A stretch of DNA of 64,000 nucleotides from Acanthopleuribacter pedis (GTDB lineage Bacteria; Acidobacteriota; Holophagae; Acanthopleuribacterales; Acanthopleuribacteraceae), in NCBI RefSeq assembly GCF_017377855.1, contig NZ_JAFREP010000020.1, forward strand, positions 124,001-188,000, read 5' to 3'. Of the stretch, positions 35,981 to 45,280 are shown one piece after another. Made by a program: the position numbers and the translations under genes. The first letter of the stretch is position 1. Each line of letters opens with the position of its first letter. The notes under the pieces are model-generated. The model had not been told where the DNA came from and searched no databases. It saw only the letters and a program-made list of their open reading frames with translations.

Positions 35981-36330
35981 AACCCGCCCAAGAGAGCCAA
36001 AAGAAAAACTATACCGAGGTGCCCGCTTCGGTTAAGATGGGCGCTTATTTAGAGCGGTAACTGCACATTCCGGTACGTACCGCCAGGCGGGAGAAACCAT
36101 GTGGTCCCGCGGTGGAAGCATTTTTCCACGGGCATCGCACCTCGCATTGCCAAGCGGGCTTTCAACACAAAGTCAGGTTGGCAATGCGGCGCGCGACGCA
36201 CGCTGAAGCCGAGATCGAACGCGTTCCAAAAACGGTCGCGTCCACCATCCCATATCACTGGGCCGACCAAACCGCGTCGTCAATCGGTCTCGACGTTTTT
36301 AAAAAACCCCCAAAAATTCAGGAGAGCAGC
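35981..36330. other. Structured leader before fabH
   Basis: A 350-base gene-free stretch. It contains hairpin CCCG-C-GGTGGAA-GCATT-TTTCCAC-GGGC (about 36106-36137) preceded by GTGGTCCCGCGG, a loose match to the T-box antiterminator word. I see no specifier loop, so only a structured 5' leader is claimed. Confidence 0.35.
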
Positions 36331-37320
36331 ATGACGGGTAAAAAGGTTGGGATTACCGCGGTAGCAAGTTATTTCCCGCCCAACATCATCACCAATGATG
36401 ATCTTGCAAAAGTAATGGATACCAATGATGAATGGATCCGCTCACGGACGGGCATCAGCCAACGTCACCACGCGGAGCCGGGCTTAGGCGCCTCGGATCT
36501 GGCGATCCCCGCCTGCCGCGAGGTTCTTGAGAAACGCGGCCTGACCCCGGAAGATATCGATTGCATTCTGGTCGCCACCGTCACACCCGACAACATGTTC
36601 CCCGCTACCGCTTGCCGTATCCAATCCGGGTTAGGTGCCACAAATGCTTGGGGTTTTGACCTTTCCGCGGCATGTAGCAGCTTTTTATACGCGCTTTCCA
36701 CCGGCCAGGCCCTGGTTGCCGCCGGCCGCTCGCAACGCTGCCTGGTCGTGGGCGTCGACGTCATGTCGCGCATCATCAACATGGAAGACCGCACCACCGC
36801 CGTTTTGTTTGGCGACGGGGCCGGTGTCGCCTTGCTGGAAGAAGTTGAATCGGGCGGATGGATTGACGCCGAACTCCACATCGACGGCGCCGGCGCGGAG
36901 AACCTGTACATGCCGGCGGGCGGCAGTCGCAAACCTGCCAGCGCCGAGACGGTGGCCAACGGCGAGCATTACGTCCACCAAAACGGCCGTGAGGTGTTCA
37001 AATCCGCGGTTCGCGAAATGGCGGGTGTCAGTGTGTCCTTGATGGAAAAACACGGCAAAACCAACGACGATTTGGCCTTGTTCATCCCGCACCAAGCCAA
37101 CATTCGTATTATTGAGGCCGCCGCCAACCGGCTCAACCTACCGGAAGAAAAAATCATGTTGAACATCGACCGCCGCGCCAACACCACCTCGGCGACCCTG
37201 CCCAGTTGCATGGACGAAGCGGTCAAAACCGGTCGTCTCAAAAAAGGTGACCTGTTGCTGCTCGCCACCTTTGGCGCGGGTTACACCTGGGGCAGTGCAC
37301 TGTTGGAGTGGTCCTTCTAG
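36331..37320 (+). CDS. fabH: 3-oxoacyl-ACP synthase III (FabH)
   Basis: 329 residues. The ketosynthase III triad is visible: Cys in FDLSAACSSFLYAL, His in FIPHQANIRIIEAAANRL, and Asn in NIDRRANTTSATLPSCM. It also has TNDEWIRSRTGISQRHHAE near the N-terminus. FabH condenses acetyl- or branched-acyl-CoA with malonyl-ACP to start fatty acid synthesis. AGGAG lies before the ATG at 36331; the longer frame has no conserved sequence. No other fab gene is nearby, so it may be a dedicated or accessory copy. Confidence 0.94.
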   Translation: MTGKKVGITAVASYFPPNIITNDDLAKVMDTNDEWIRSRTGISQRHHAEPGLGASDLAIPACREVLEKRGLTPEDIDCILVATVTPDNMFPATACRIQSGLGATNAWGFDLSAACSSFLYALSTGQALVAAGRSQRCLVVGVDVMSRIINMEDRTTAVLFGDGAGVALLEEVESGGWIDAELHIDGAGAENLYMPAGGSRKPASAETVANGEHYVHQNGREVFKSAVREMAGVSVSLMEKHGKTNDDLALFIPHQANIRIIEAAANRLNLPEEKIMLNIDRRANTTSATLPSCMDEAVKTGRLKKGDLLLLATFGAGYTWGSALLEWSF

Positions 37321-37480
37321 AGTGCCCCCTGATCCGGCGTTTCCACGTGCACACGGATGCGCCGGGTCAATGGCAACACCCCGCCATTTACCGTTCACCC
37401 ATTCCTAAACACCAATTCATGGGTTCCTCAACCGGGATCGGTTATCATGAACGGGCATCCTTTAACCAAGGCTACCGGTT

Positions 37481-38857
37481 ATGACCGTTAACTCAGACGA
37501 CATCCTTTTGTGGAAGCTGCGCCTCGAAACCTATTGGCACGACGCCCTGTGGCGCATCGAAACCAATAAGCTCCCCCTCCTCAAGGCGGAGGGCGTGCGT
37601 GGGTTGCGGGTCCTTTACATTGTGATACACGGCTTTCGTGGGCAGCAAGTCAACCTGCTCGGGGCCGCGCTCACCTTTACCTCACTGATGTCGCTGGTGC
37701 CGCTTTTGGCGCTGAGCCTTTCAGTCTTGAAAGGACTCGGCATCGGCAAGGCCCTGCTGCAACAGGCCGACGGTTACCTGGCCGATATGCCGCTACAGTT
37801 CCAGGAATTCACCAACCGCCTCATCGACTTGGTCACCAAAACCGATTTTGCCCAACTCGGCGGCATCGGCGGCCTCGTCTTGCTCACCATGGTGATCCAA
37901 ATGCTGTCCCGTATCGAAACCGCCTTCAACCAAATTTGGGCGGTACGCGAACAGCGCTCCTGGAGCCGCAAAATCACCAATTACATCAGCGTGATCGTGG
38001 TGGTGCCCATCCTGTTGGTCGCGGCCATCACGGTCACGGCCCAGTACAAATTCGGCGACACCCTGGCTACCTTAGGGCTGCTGCGCGTCGTCCCCTTCTT
38101 GTTCACCTGGGCCGCCTTTGCCTTCCTTTACCAGTGCCTGCCCAACATCCGCGTTCAATTCAAAGCAAGCGTGCTCGGCGGCTTGGCCGGCGCGCTCTTG
38201 TGGCAAAGCTGGCTGCGGGTCTACATTTGGGTTCAGCCGGGCGTCACCAACTACAACGTCATATACGGAACCTTGGCCTCGGTACCAATTTTCCTAGCCT
38301 GGCTTTATATTAGCTGGCAGATTGTTTTACTCGGCGCCCTGGTTTCTCAAGCGATCCAAACCGAGGCTCATTTCGTGCGGGAACGTCGCCAAAGCCCAAC
38401 CGGGCCGCGCCTCCATCTGATGGCCGCCTGGGCGATGCTCATCCACGCGGGTAAGGCCCTGCTCGGCGAAGAGGAAACGCTTTCACTCCACACCCTTGCT
38501 AAAAACACCAACCTCGATCAGCCCTTTCTACGCGGTGTGGCCGACAACCTGGTCGACCTCGACTTACTGGCACCAACCGGCGAGCCAGGCGAACACTACC
38601 TTCTCAAACGCCACCCGCAACACATCCAAATCGACGCGGTCTCCAAGGCATTACTCAGTGTTCACAACACCAACCTAGCCGGCGCGCCGCCCCCCTTTGA
38701 TGCGTCCGTAAAAACCCTGAACAACCAACTCGACGCGGCGCTCACGAACAGCGATCTGCACCAAAGCTTGGCCGACATTTGTGCGCAGGGACCGCCCCCA
38801 AAAAGCGACGGGAGCGACGCGGTTTCCAACCCCGAAGCCGGTGACAAAGGTGAGTAA
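37481..38857 (+). CDS. YihY/BrkB family inner membrane protein
   Basis: 458 residues. Residues 45-305 contain about six membrane segments with the family signatures FRGQQVNLLGAALTFTSLMS (start of the domain) and YNVIYGTLASVPIFLAWLYI. The C-terminal 150 residues are soluble and resemble a winged-helix segment (LHTLAKNTNLDQPFLRGVADN) found in longer YihY proteins, perhaps binding nucleic acid or a regulator. The family was once called RNase BN in error; its function is not established. The ATG has only AAGG upstream. Confidence 0.88.
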   Translation: MTVNSDDILLWKLRLETYWHDALWRIETNKLPLLKAEGVRGLRVLYIVIHGFRGQQVNLLGAALTFTSLMSLVPLLALSLSVLKGLGIGKALLQQADGYLADMPLQFQEFTNRLIDLVTKTDFAQLGGIGGLVLLTMVIQMLSRIETAFNQIWAVREQRSWSRKITNYISVIVVVPILLVAAITVTAQYKFGDTLATLGLLRVVPFLFTWAAFAFLYQCLPNIRVQFKASVLGGLAGALLWQSWLRVYIWVQPGVTNYNVIYGTLASVPIFLAWLYISWQIVLLGALVSQAIQTEAHFVRERRQSPTGPRLHLMAAWAMLIHAGKALLGEEETLSLHTLAKNTNLDQPFLRGVADNLVDLDLLAPTGEPGEHYLLKRHPQHIQIDAVSKALLSVHNTNLAGAPPPFDASVKTLNNQLDAALTNSDLHQSLADICAQGPPPKSDGSDAVSNPEAGDKGE

Positions 38858-39001
38858 TCGTCGAATTAAGTCACCTAATTCCTGAGCTTTCACTGTAAAA
38901 ACGCGTTTTCTGAGCGCTCATTCATCTTTTAACTGTTTTTTCTCTTCTTTTGAGCTAGAGTAGGTTTTTCTTTAGCCCTGTCCTCACGGGTCTACCTTAA
39001 A

Positions 39002-39030
39002 TTGACATCCCGCCCTCATAGAGCTATGCT
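39002..39030 (+). promoter_or_regulatory. Promoter of the HMG-CoA reductase gene
   Basis: TTGACA (39002-39007) and TATGCT (39025-39030) are separated by exactly 17 bases, a near-consensus sigma-70 promoter. It lies 95 bases before the ATG, leaving a leader of roughly 88 bases that ends in an ACAGGAG Shine-Dalgarno. Confidence 0.7.
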
Positions 39031-39125
39031 CTTTTTCCAAGCTTTCCATTTTCAAACCTTCCAAAACATCTTGTCCTCTTGCCTGTAGCAGGCAGCGGCA
39101 AGTCACTTGACAGGAGTGTATCGTC

Positions 39126-40664
39126 ATGAAAATTCCCTCAATGCTCCTCAAGAGGATGTATACCTACGCCTCTTTGAAAAACGACGCCGAGGGTTGTCGT
39201 TTCAGTATTAAAAACCGCTTGGCCGATGCGGTTTTGAACAACCTCATTTCCATCAAAATCGATGACAAAGACGTCGAACTTGAAACGGTCACGCTCCAGC
39301 TCGAGGACTCCACTCGGATTATGGCCCCCAAGGTCACCCCCGAAACCCCAATTGATTTCCCCATCGGCAAAGTGCTGCATGTACGCATGGGCGGCATGAA
39401 ACTCACGACTGGCAAACACAAAATCTCCCTGAACTTCGATTCTTCCTACGGTTCGCTTTCTTTCACCGTCGAGGACAGTATTGCCGACCGCCCCACCGAC
39501 CGCGTCACGGTTCCTTACGACAAGGAAAACGACTACGCGCCCAAGGCCATCGCCGAACGCCGCAAGTTCGTTGAAGATTACAGCGATTGCAACCTGGAAC
39601 ACGTGTCCCAGTACAGCTTTAACCCCGAGGATCTGCGCGGCAACATCGAAAACTTCACCGGCGTCGCCCAAATCCCTATCGGTTTCGCAGGCCCGGTCAA
39701 AATTAACGGCGAACACGCACAAGGGGAATTCATCGTACCGCTGGCCACAACGGAAGGTACCCTGGTCGCTTCCTACAACCGCGGCATTAAGGTCATCAAC
39801 CTTTCCGGCGGTGTGAAAACCACGGTTGTCGCCGACTGCATGCAACGCGCACCGGTTTTCATTTTCGAAGACGCGCGCGCCTCCCGCGAGTTTAAGGTGT
39901 GGGTTGACGAGAACATGGAATCGATCACCGAATCGGCCGAGTCCACCTCACGTGTTGCCAAACTTCTGTACATCGACACTTACCTGGCAGGTCGCTTTGC
40001 CTACCTGCGCTTCAACTACGAAACGGGTGACGCCGCCGGTCAGAACATGGTTGGTCGCGCAACCTTCGCCGCCTGTTCTTGGATTTTGGACCACGCCAAA
40101 GGCATCAAAAAGTTCTACCTGGAATCCAACCTGGCCACGGACAAAAAGCACTCGCAGGTCAACATCATGCGCACCCGTGGTAAGCGGGTTGTCGCCGAGG
40201 CGGTCATCAAACGCGATGTGTTGATCCAGCAAATGCGCGTTGATCCCGAGGGTCTGTACTACCATTCCTGCATCTCGAATGTCGGCTCCATGCTGTCCGG
40301 CGCCAACAACAACGGCGCACACTCACCCAACGGCATCACCGCCATGTTTATCGCCACCGGCCAGGACGTTGCCAACGTTGCAGAATCCAGTGCCGCGATC
40401 ATCTACAACGAGTTGACCCCGGAGAAAGATCTCTACATCTCCATCACCATCCCCTCGCTGATTGTGGCCACCTACGGCGGCGGCACCGGCCTGGCAACCC
40501 AAAAAGAATGTCTCGACAGCATGGGCTGTTTCGGTCGCGGTAAGGTCAAGAAATTGGCCGAAATCATCGCGGCGGTCACGCTCGCCGGCGAAATCTCGCT
40601 GGGCTCGGCCATTTCTTCCTTGGACTGGGTATCCAGTCACGAAACCTACGGCCGCAACCGCTAA
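39126..40664 (+). CDS. Hydroxymethylglutaryl-CoA reductase with N-terminal beta domain
   Basis: 512 residues. The reductase domain (about 135-512) has the class I-type motifs: PLATTEGTLVASYNRG with catalytic Glu210, NLATDKKHSQVN with Lys340/341, GQDVANVAESS with Asp414, and His505 in the C-terminal SSHETYG. It makes mevalonate from HMG-CoA, the committed step to isoprenoids. Residues 1-125 form a separate beta-rich domain (SLKNDAEGCRFSIKNRLADA, then LHVRMGGMKLTTGKHKI). Its pattern resembles the DUF6379/C-deglycosidase beta-subunit domain rather than the usual membrane anchor. It has a strong sigma-70 promoter and its own terminator, and no other mevalonate gene is nearby. Confidence 0.93.
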   Translation: MKIPSMLLKRMYTYASLKNDAEGCRFSIKNRLADAVLNNLISIKIDDKDVELETVTLQLEDSTRIMAPKVTPETPIDFPIGKVLHVRMGGMKLTTGKHKISLNFDSSYGSLSFTVEDSIADRPTDRVTVPYDKENDYAPKAIAERRKFVEDYSDCNLEHVSQYSFNPEDLRGNIENFTGVAQIPIGFAGPVKINGEHAQGEFIVPLATTEGTLVASYNRGIKVINLSGGVKTTVVADCMQRAPVFIFEDARASREFKVWVDENMESITESAESTSRVAKLLYIDTYLAGRFAYLRFNYETGDAAGQNMVGRATFAACSWILDHAKGIKKFYLESNLATDKKHSQVNIMRTRGKRVVAEAVIKRDVLIQQMRVDPEGLYYHSCISNVGSMLSGANNNGAHSPNGITAMFIATGQDVANVAESSAAIIYNELTPEKDLYISITIPSLIVATYGGGTGLATQKECLDSMGCFGRGKVKKLAEIIAAVTLAGEISLGSAISSLDWVSSHETYGRNR

Positions 40665-40775
40665 ACCCGGTAACGAACCGGCGCCGGAACAGGCCGCGCC
40701 CCCACCCTGGGGGCGGGTTAACCCGCGGGCGCCGGCCGATTTGGCCATAACACCTTTAGGTTGAACCTATATAAT

Positions 40776-40819
40776 GGGGCTCTGGATCACCGTCGCGGTG
40801 CGGAGCCCCTTTCTCTTTG
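40776..40819 (+). terminator. HMG-CoA reductase terminator
   Basis: GGGGCTC and GAGCCCC enclose an inner hairpin CACCG-TCG-CGGTG, followed by TTTCTCTTT. It starts 111 bases after the stop codon. Confidence 0.7.
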
Positions 40820-40990
40820 CGGGTCTCGCTACCCCGATTAACCCTATCCACACCACGCGTTTAAACCGCCTATAGCGGGCGTGGCCAACCGCGGGGTACA
40901 GATCCGACCACCATTCAACGAGACGACCAAAACGCTGCACCAGGCGTTCTGGCGCGATCCGACGCCATTCACTCTTCCGAAGGACGGCCG

Positions 40991-42682
40991 ATGCAAGGCC
41001 AACAAACGGCACCTCTTGCCGAGCAAACCAGACAATCCAGCCTGACTGTCTCATTCGAACCGTTCGAAGAACGCGCGGTTCCCGGTTTGCTGCGCCGTTT
41101 CGTCACCACCTCGCGCCATTTGCTAGGCCTGTCATTGGGCGCCCTGGCGGCGCGGCTCAACCACGGTCCCCTCTCACAACGTCGCGGCATGGCCTACCCG
41201 ATGTTCCGCATTTTGCTGCTTTTCGCCACCTATTTCTCCAACAAGGAATTGTTGAACCTGCGTTTTCCGGTGCAATTACGCCGCCGTTTGGAAATGCTGG
41301 GCCCGACCTACATCAAACTCGGCCAAGTGCTCAGCCTTCGCGAGGACATTCTGCCCAAGGCGATTACCGGTGAGTTAAAGAACTTGTTGGATCGCCTACC
41401 CGTGGTCAATTTTGAGCGCTACCAAGAGCTGATTGTCGAGGGGCTAAACCGACCGATCCACGAAATGTTCTCATGGATCTCACCGGAGCCGCTGGGCTCA
41501 GCCTCCATCGCGCAAATCCACCGCGCCCGTACTTTGGACGGCGAGGAGGTGATTCTTAAGGTGGTTAAACCGGGCATACGCAAGACTTTGGAAACAGACG
41601 CGGTGTTGATCGCGTTGCTGGGCCGGGTTTTGCAGCTGCTTCTGCCCCAATTCCAACCGCGTTTGGTCCTGCAAGAATTTACGGATTACACGCTTCGCGA
41701 GGCCGATTTACGCCTGGAGGCGGACAACGCCGAAACTTTCGCGGCCAACTTCAACGACATGGACGACATTCTGTTCCCGCGTATTTACCGCGACTACAGC
41801 AGCGAAACGGTGCTGTGCATGGAGTTTTTTAACGGGGTGAAACCGGACTCGGACGCGGCCAAGACGCTAACCAAGGAAGATCGGGAACACCTGGTCCACC
41901 GGGGCGCCGCGGCAATCGTCCGCATGCTGTACCAGGACGGTTTTTTCCACGCCGACCTGCACCCCGGCAATCTGATGATTTTGCCAGGTAACAAGTGTGG
42001 TTTCATTGACTTGGGCATGGTTGGTCGCTTCGAGGACGGGCTGCGCCAGAAAATGATGTACTACTACTACAGTTTGGTAATCGGGGACGCGGTAAGCGCG
42101 GCCCGCTACCTTACCACGGTGGCGCGGCCGGCACCGGGCGGCCAACCACGCGATTTCCAACGCGCGGTGGAAGATGCCGCCCGTCGCTGGCATCGATCCG
42201 CCAATTTCCACGACTTTTCCATCGGCCACTTGATCATGAATTCGGTGACCATGGGTGCGAAATACCGCATGTACTTTCCAATGGAAATGGTGTTGATGAC
42301 CAAAGCGCTGGTGACGTTCGAGGGCGTGGGCAACATGCTGGTTCCGGGTTTTAACGTGGCCGAGGTCTCGCGGAAGGAAATCACCAAGGTGTTTTTTAAC
42401 CAATTCCATCCGCTAAGCCTCCTCAAAAAAGGCTTGCGTGAATCACCCGAAATCCTGGAGGCGCTGGCCAAGACCCCGATGCTCATTTCACAATCGCTAA
42501 AAGTTTTGGAAGAGGTAACGCCGCAACAATCCCACCACCCGCTCAAAGGCCTGGGCGCCTCGATTTTTGGTGGATTTTGTCTGATGTCCGGCAGCGTGAT
42601 GCTGGCGGTCAATTCCACCTTATGGATCCACGCGGCGCTGTTGATCGGCATGGCCATTGTACTGATCAGCCGCCGCGATTGA
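40991..42682 (+). CDS. AarF/UbiB (ABC1) family atypical kinase
   Basis: 563 residues. The family KxGQ motif is at 109-112 (LGPTYIKLGQVLSLREDI), followed by an ALGSASIAQ-like PLGSASIAQIHRA, catalytic HADLHPGN (FFHADLHPGNLMI) and the metal-binding FIDLGMVGR. Two C-terminal membrane helices (about 515-560) anchor it, as in UbiB. Members support ubiquinone or other prenyl-lipid biosynthesis, probably as ATPases that extract lipid intermediates. The preceding HMG-CoA reductase gene also concerns isoprenoids, but a terminator separates them. GAAGGA lies 9 bases before the ATG. Confidence 0.92.
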   Translation: MQGQQTAPLAEQTRQSSLTVSFEPFEERAVPGLLRRFVTTSRHLLGLSLGALAARLNHGPLSQRRGMAYPMFRILLLFATYFSNKELLNLRFPVQLRRRLEMLGPTYIKLGQVLSLREDILPKAITGELKNLLDRLPVVNFERYQELIVEGLNRPIHEMFSWISPEPLGSASIAQIHRARTLDGEEVILKVVKPGIRKTLETDAVLIALLGRVLQLLLPQFQPRLVLQEFTDYTLREADLRLEADNAETFAANFNDMDDILFPRIYRDYSSETVLCMEFFNGVKPDSDAAKTLTKEDREHLVHRGAAAIVRMLYQDGFFHADLHPGNLMILPGNKCGFIDLGMVGRFEDGLRQKMMYYYYSLVIGDAVSAARYLTTVARPAPGGQPRDFQRAVEDAARRWHRSANFHDFSIGHLIMNSVTMGAKYRMYFPMEMVLMTKALVTFEGVGNMLVPGFNVAEVSRKEITKVFFNQFHPLSLLKKGLRESPEILEALAKTPMLISQSLKVLEEVTPQQSHHPLKGLGASIFGGFCLMSGSVMLAVNSTLWIHAALLIGMAIVLISRRD

Positions 42683-42762
42683 GACAGGCCCGGTTGGCTC
42701 GCTTCCGAAGCCATGGATCCGGGTCACTTGCGTGAGGGCCAATCCTTTTTTAAACTATCCCT

Positions 42763-43833
42763 ATGATTTCCCCAACACCACTTTGGCATCATCCCGATCC
42801 ACTTGTCCACACCGTGGGCCTGCTGGCCCTCGCCGCCGTGATCGCGCTCGTCGCCTACCAACTCCTCCGCCGACTGTTGCGCCACTTGGCGGCGAAAGAA
42901 CCCAACTCCTGGCCCGGCCGACTGCACGAAATTCGCGGCCCCTTTAAACTGGTTCTCCCCTTATCCGCGATCCATATCGTCGCGCCCGGCTTGCAACTGC
43001 CGAGCCCCTATCAGGACCCTTGGTTGCGCCTGCTTAACCTGGCACTGATCTACAGTGTAACTTGGCTTTCGATTCGCCTGATCATCATGGGCGAAGCCCT
43101 TCTTCTGCAAAAGCACCCGCTCTCCGAAAAAAACAACCTGGCGGCACGGCGCGTTCACACCCAGGTGAACATAATGCGCAAAATCCTCATCCTCCTGCTG
43201 GTGATTCTGGGTTGCGGGGTCGGACTGATGAGCTTTGAAAAAGTGCGTCAATTAGGCACAACCTTGCTGGCCTCAGCCGGGGTCGCGGGCATCATTCTCG
43301 GGATTGCGGCTCAAAAATCCATTGCGACCTTGGTCGCGGGCATTCAAATGGCGATCACCCAACCCATTCGCATTGACGATGTCGTTATCGTGGAAGGCGA
43401 GTGGGGCCGCATCGAAGAAATCACCCTTACCTATGTCGTTGTCCAAATTTGGGATAAGCGCCGCATGGTCCTCCCGGTGACCCATTTTTTGGAGAAACCC
43501 TTTCAAAACTGGACGCGCGTCTCATCCGAAATCATCGGTTCGGTCATGCTTCACCTCGATTATTCAGTCCCACTGGAGGCACTGCGCGACGCGTTAAGTC
43601 GCGTACTGGAAAACGAGGCGTTATGGGACGGCGAAACCGCGGTATTGCAGGTCGTTAACAGCGGCCCCCACACGATGGAGGTGCGTATTTTGGTAAGCGC
43701 CGCGGATGCATCGCAGGCCTGGGATTTGCGCTGTTTGGTGCGCGAAAGCTTGATCACCTTCGTGCAACAAAACTACCCGGAAAGCTTGCCGCGGTTCCGA
43801 ATCGAACCCCAAACATTGGAATCAGCCCGCTAA
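42763..43833 (+). CDS. MscS-family mechanosensitive channel, larger variant
   Basis: 356 residues with four or five predicted membrane segments, then the MscS core: ASAGVAGIILGIAAQKSIATL, IQMAITQPIRIDDVVIVEGE, WGRIEEITLTYVVVQIWDKR. The N-terminal two extra helices make it longer than the MscS at 10272. It resembles YnaI/YbdG-like channels of hypo-osmotic protection. The ATG has no clear Shine-Dalgarno. A hairpin terminator follows at 43864. Confidence 0.9.
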   Translation: MISPTPLWHHPDPLVHTVGLLALAAVIALVAYQLLRRLLRHLAAKEPNSWPGRLHEIRGPFKLVLPLSAIHIVAPGLQLPSPYQDPWLRLLNLALIYSVTWLSIRLIIMGEALLLQKHPLSEKNNLAARRVHTQVNIMRKILILLLVILGCGVGLMSFEKVRQLGTTLLASAGVAGIILGIAAQKSIATLVAGIQMAITQPIRIDDVVIVEGEWGRIEEITLTYVVVQIWDKRRMVLPVTHFLEKPFQNWTRVSSEIIGSVMLHLDYSVPLEALRDALSRVLENEALWDGETAVLQVVNSGPHTMEVRILVSAADASQAWDLRCLVRESLITFVQQNYPESLPRFRIEPQTLESAR

Positions 43834-43863
43834 ACCAGGGGAAACCCTTGGGGAACCGTGTAA

Positions 43864-43887
43864 AAGCGGCATCGCCGCTTCCTTTTT
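43864..43887 (+). terminator. Terminator after the second mscS
   Basis: AAGCGGC-ATC-GCCGCTT, a 7-base stem with a 3-base loop, followed by CCTTTTT. It starts 30 bases past the stop. Confidence 0.7.
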
Positions 43888-43965
43888 GGTGATTTATTCC
43901 CTAGAGTAAAAGACAATCGCACTTGCAACAACCACGCCCTCTCAGCTTCTACCAGCGAGGTACTC

Positions 43966-44775
43966 ATGACGATTGTATGGGCCGGTTTAGCCCCTCACCC
44001 ACCGGTGATTGTTCCAACGGTCGGCAAAACGCGGCTCAGCCAGGTCGCCGCAACCGTCGATGCCATGAAAGCATGGAGCCGCGATTGTATGGCCGCCGAT
44101 CCCCAACGCGTGGTGGTGATTTCTCCCCACACCCTGCGCCCGTCCTTCGGGATCTCTTCCTGGCTGGACAACCGTCTGGATGGGAACTTCTCACGCTTTG
44201 GTGCCGCGGCAACCCAAATCAACTGCAACAACGACACGGCGTGGCTCAAACGGTTTCGCGAGCATTACCACGAGATTTTCGACCTTGCGCTGGAACCCCT
44301 GGACCACGGCGCCTTGGTCCCCCTTTATTTCCTGAAGGAAGCGGGCTGGGAAGGCCCCACGGTGGTGCTCGGCTTGCCCTTTGGCGGTGGCGCCCAACTG
44401 GAAGAAATCGGCGAGGCGATAAAAAAAACCTGTTTACCGGGCGAACGCACGGCGCTAATCGCCAGCGGCGACATGAGCCACTGCCTAATCCCCTCGGCCC
44501 CGGCCGGTTACGATCCGGCGGGCGCGGAATTCGACGAACGATTTGTGGACGCGGTTCGCGCCACCAATTACCAAGCGGCCCTCGACATCAGCCCGACCCT
44601 CCAACGCGACGCCAAACAAGACGTGGTCGCGTCCTGTGCCATAGCTTGGCATGCAACCGACTTCGATACGAACAACGCGCACTTCTACAGTTATGAAGGC
44701 CCCTTCGGCGTCGGCTACACGGTCATGAAGTTTTGCGGCGGCAACGCGGCCGTCGCCGGAGGTGCCCATGACTGA
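43966..44775 (+). CDS. LigB-like class III extradiol dioxygenase/MEMO-fold protein
   Basis: 269 residues. The N-terminal AGLAPHPPVIVPTVG, VVVISPHTLRP and LIASGDMSHCL are the LigB/MEMO-fold metal-site motifs. In many anaerobes this domain is fused in front of an AMMECR1 domain; here it is a separate gene whose stop overlaps the AMMECR1 start by 8 bases (ATGACTGA). The three consecutive genes (this, AMMECR1, radical SAM) form the AmmeMemoRadiSam set, whose reaction is not established. GAGG lies before the ATG. The overlap implies translational coupling and probably a complex. Confidence 0.85.
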   Translation: MTIVWAGLAPHPPVIVPTVGKTRLSQVAATVDAMKAWSRDCMAADPQRVVVISPHTLRPSFGISSWLDNRLDGNFSRFGAAATQINCNNDTAWLKRFREHYHEIFDLALEPLDHGALVPLYFLKEAGWEGPTVVLGLPFGGGAQLEEIGEAIKKTCLPGERTALIASGDMSHCLIPSAPAGYDPAGAEFDERFVDAVRATNYQAALDISPTLQRDAKQDVVASCAIAWHATDFDTNNAHFYSYEGPFGVGYTVMKFCGGNAAVAGGAHD

Positions 44776-45280
44776 TTACTGCCAACTCGCCCGCCAAGCA
44801 CTGCACACCTATCTCAGCGACGGCGATACCTACGAACCGGACCAAAACGCGGGCGCCCGCGCGGGGTGTTTTGTCAGCTTACACACCCGTGAAGGCGATC
44901 TACGCGGCTGCATCGGCACGATTCAACCGCGCTACTTTGATTTACACGATGAAATTGTCGAAAACGCGATTGCGGCCGGCACGCGCGATCCGCGCTTCCC
45001 CCCCGTTTCCCTCAACGAACTAGCCTCGCTAACGCTCGATGTTAGCGTGCTGAAAGAACCCGAACCCGTAAACGGACTCTCCGAGCTGGACCCACAACGC
45101 TATGGTGTGATCATTCGCAACGGGCGCCGACGCGGGGTCTTGTTGCCGGGTTTGGACGGGGTTGATTCGGTGGATCAGCAACTGTCGATCACACGACGCA
45201 AGGCAGGCATCGGCGAGGCTGAACCCATTGAAATAAGTCGCTTCGAGGTGGAAAAATTCTTCGAGCCGGCCCATGAATGA
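44768..45280 (+). CDS. AMMECR1 domain protein
   Basis: 170 residues from the ATG at 44768 (GGAGG 5 bases upstream; a GTG two codons earlier is also possible). The AMMECR1 signature is clear: GCFVSLHTREGDLRGCIGTI, with LRGCIG the family hallmark, then DPRFPPVSLNELASLTLDVS and RRGVLLPGLDGVDS. AMMECR1 proteins are found in all domains of life and lack a proven biochemical role. It overlaps both neighbours by 8 bases, between the LigB-like and radical SAM genes. Confidence 0.92.
   Translation: MTDYCQLARQALHTYLSDGDTYEPDQNAGARAGCFVSLHTREGDLRGCIGTIQPRYFDLHDEIVENAIAAGTRDPRFPPVSLNELASLTLDVSVLKEPEPVNGLSELDPQRYGVIIRNGRRRGVLLPGLDGVDSVDQQLSITRRKAGIGEAEPIEISRFEVEKFFEPAHE

Noticed and set aside
36090..36140. 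T-box riboswitch
   Set aside because: GTGGTCCCGCGG differs from the invariant GGTGGNACCGCG word and no specifier stem is seen; also fabH is not a usual target. Retained only as an unexplained structured leader.
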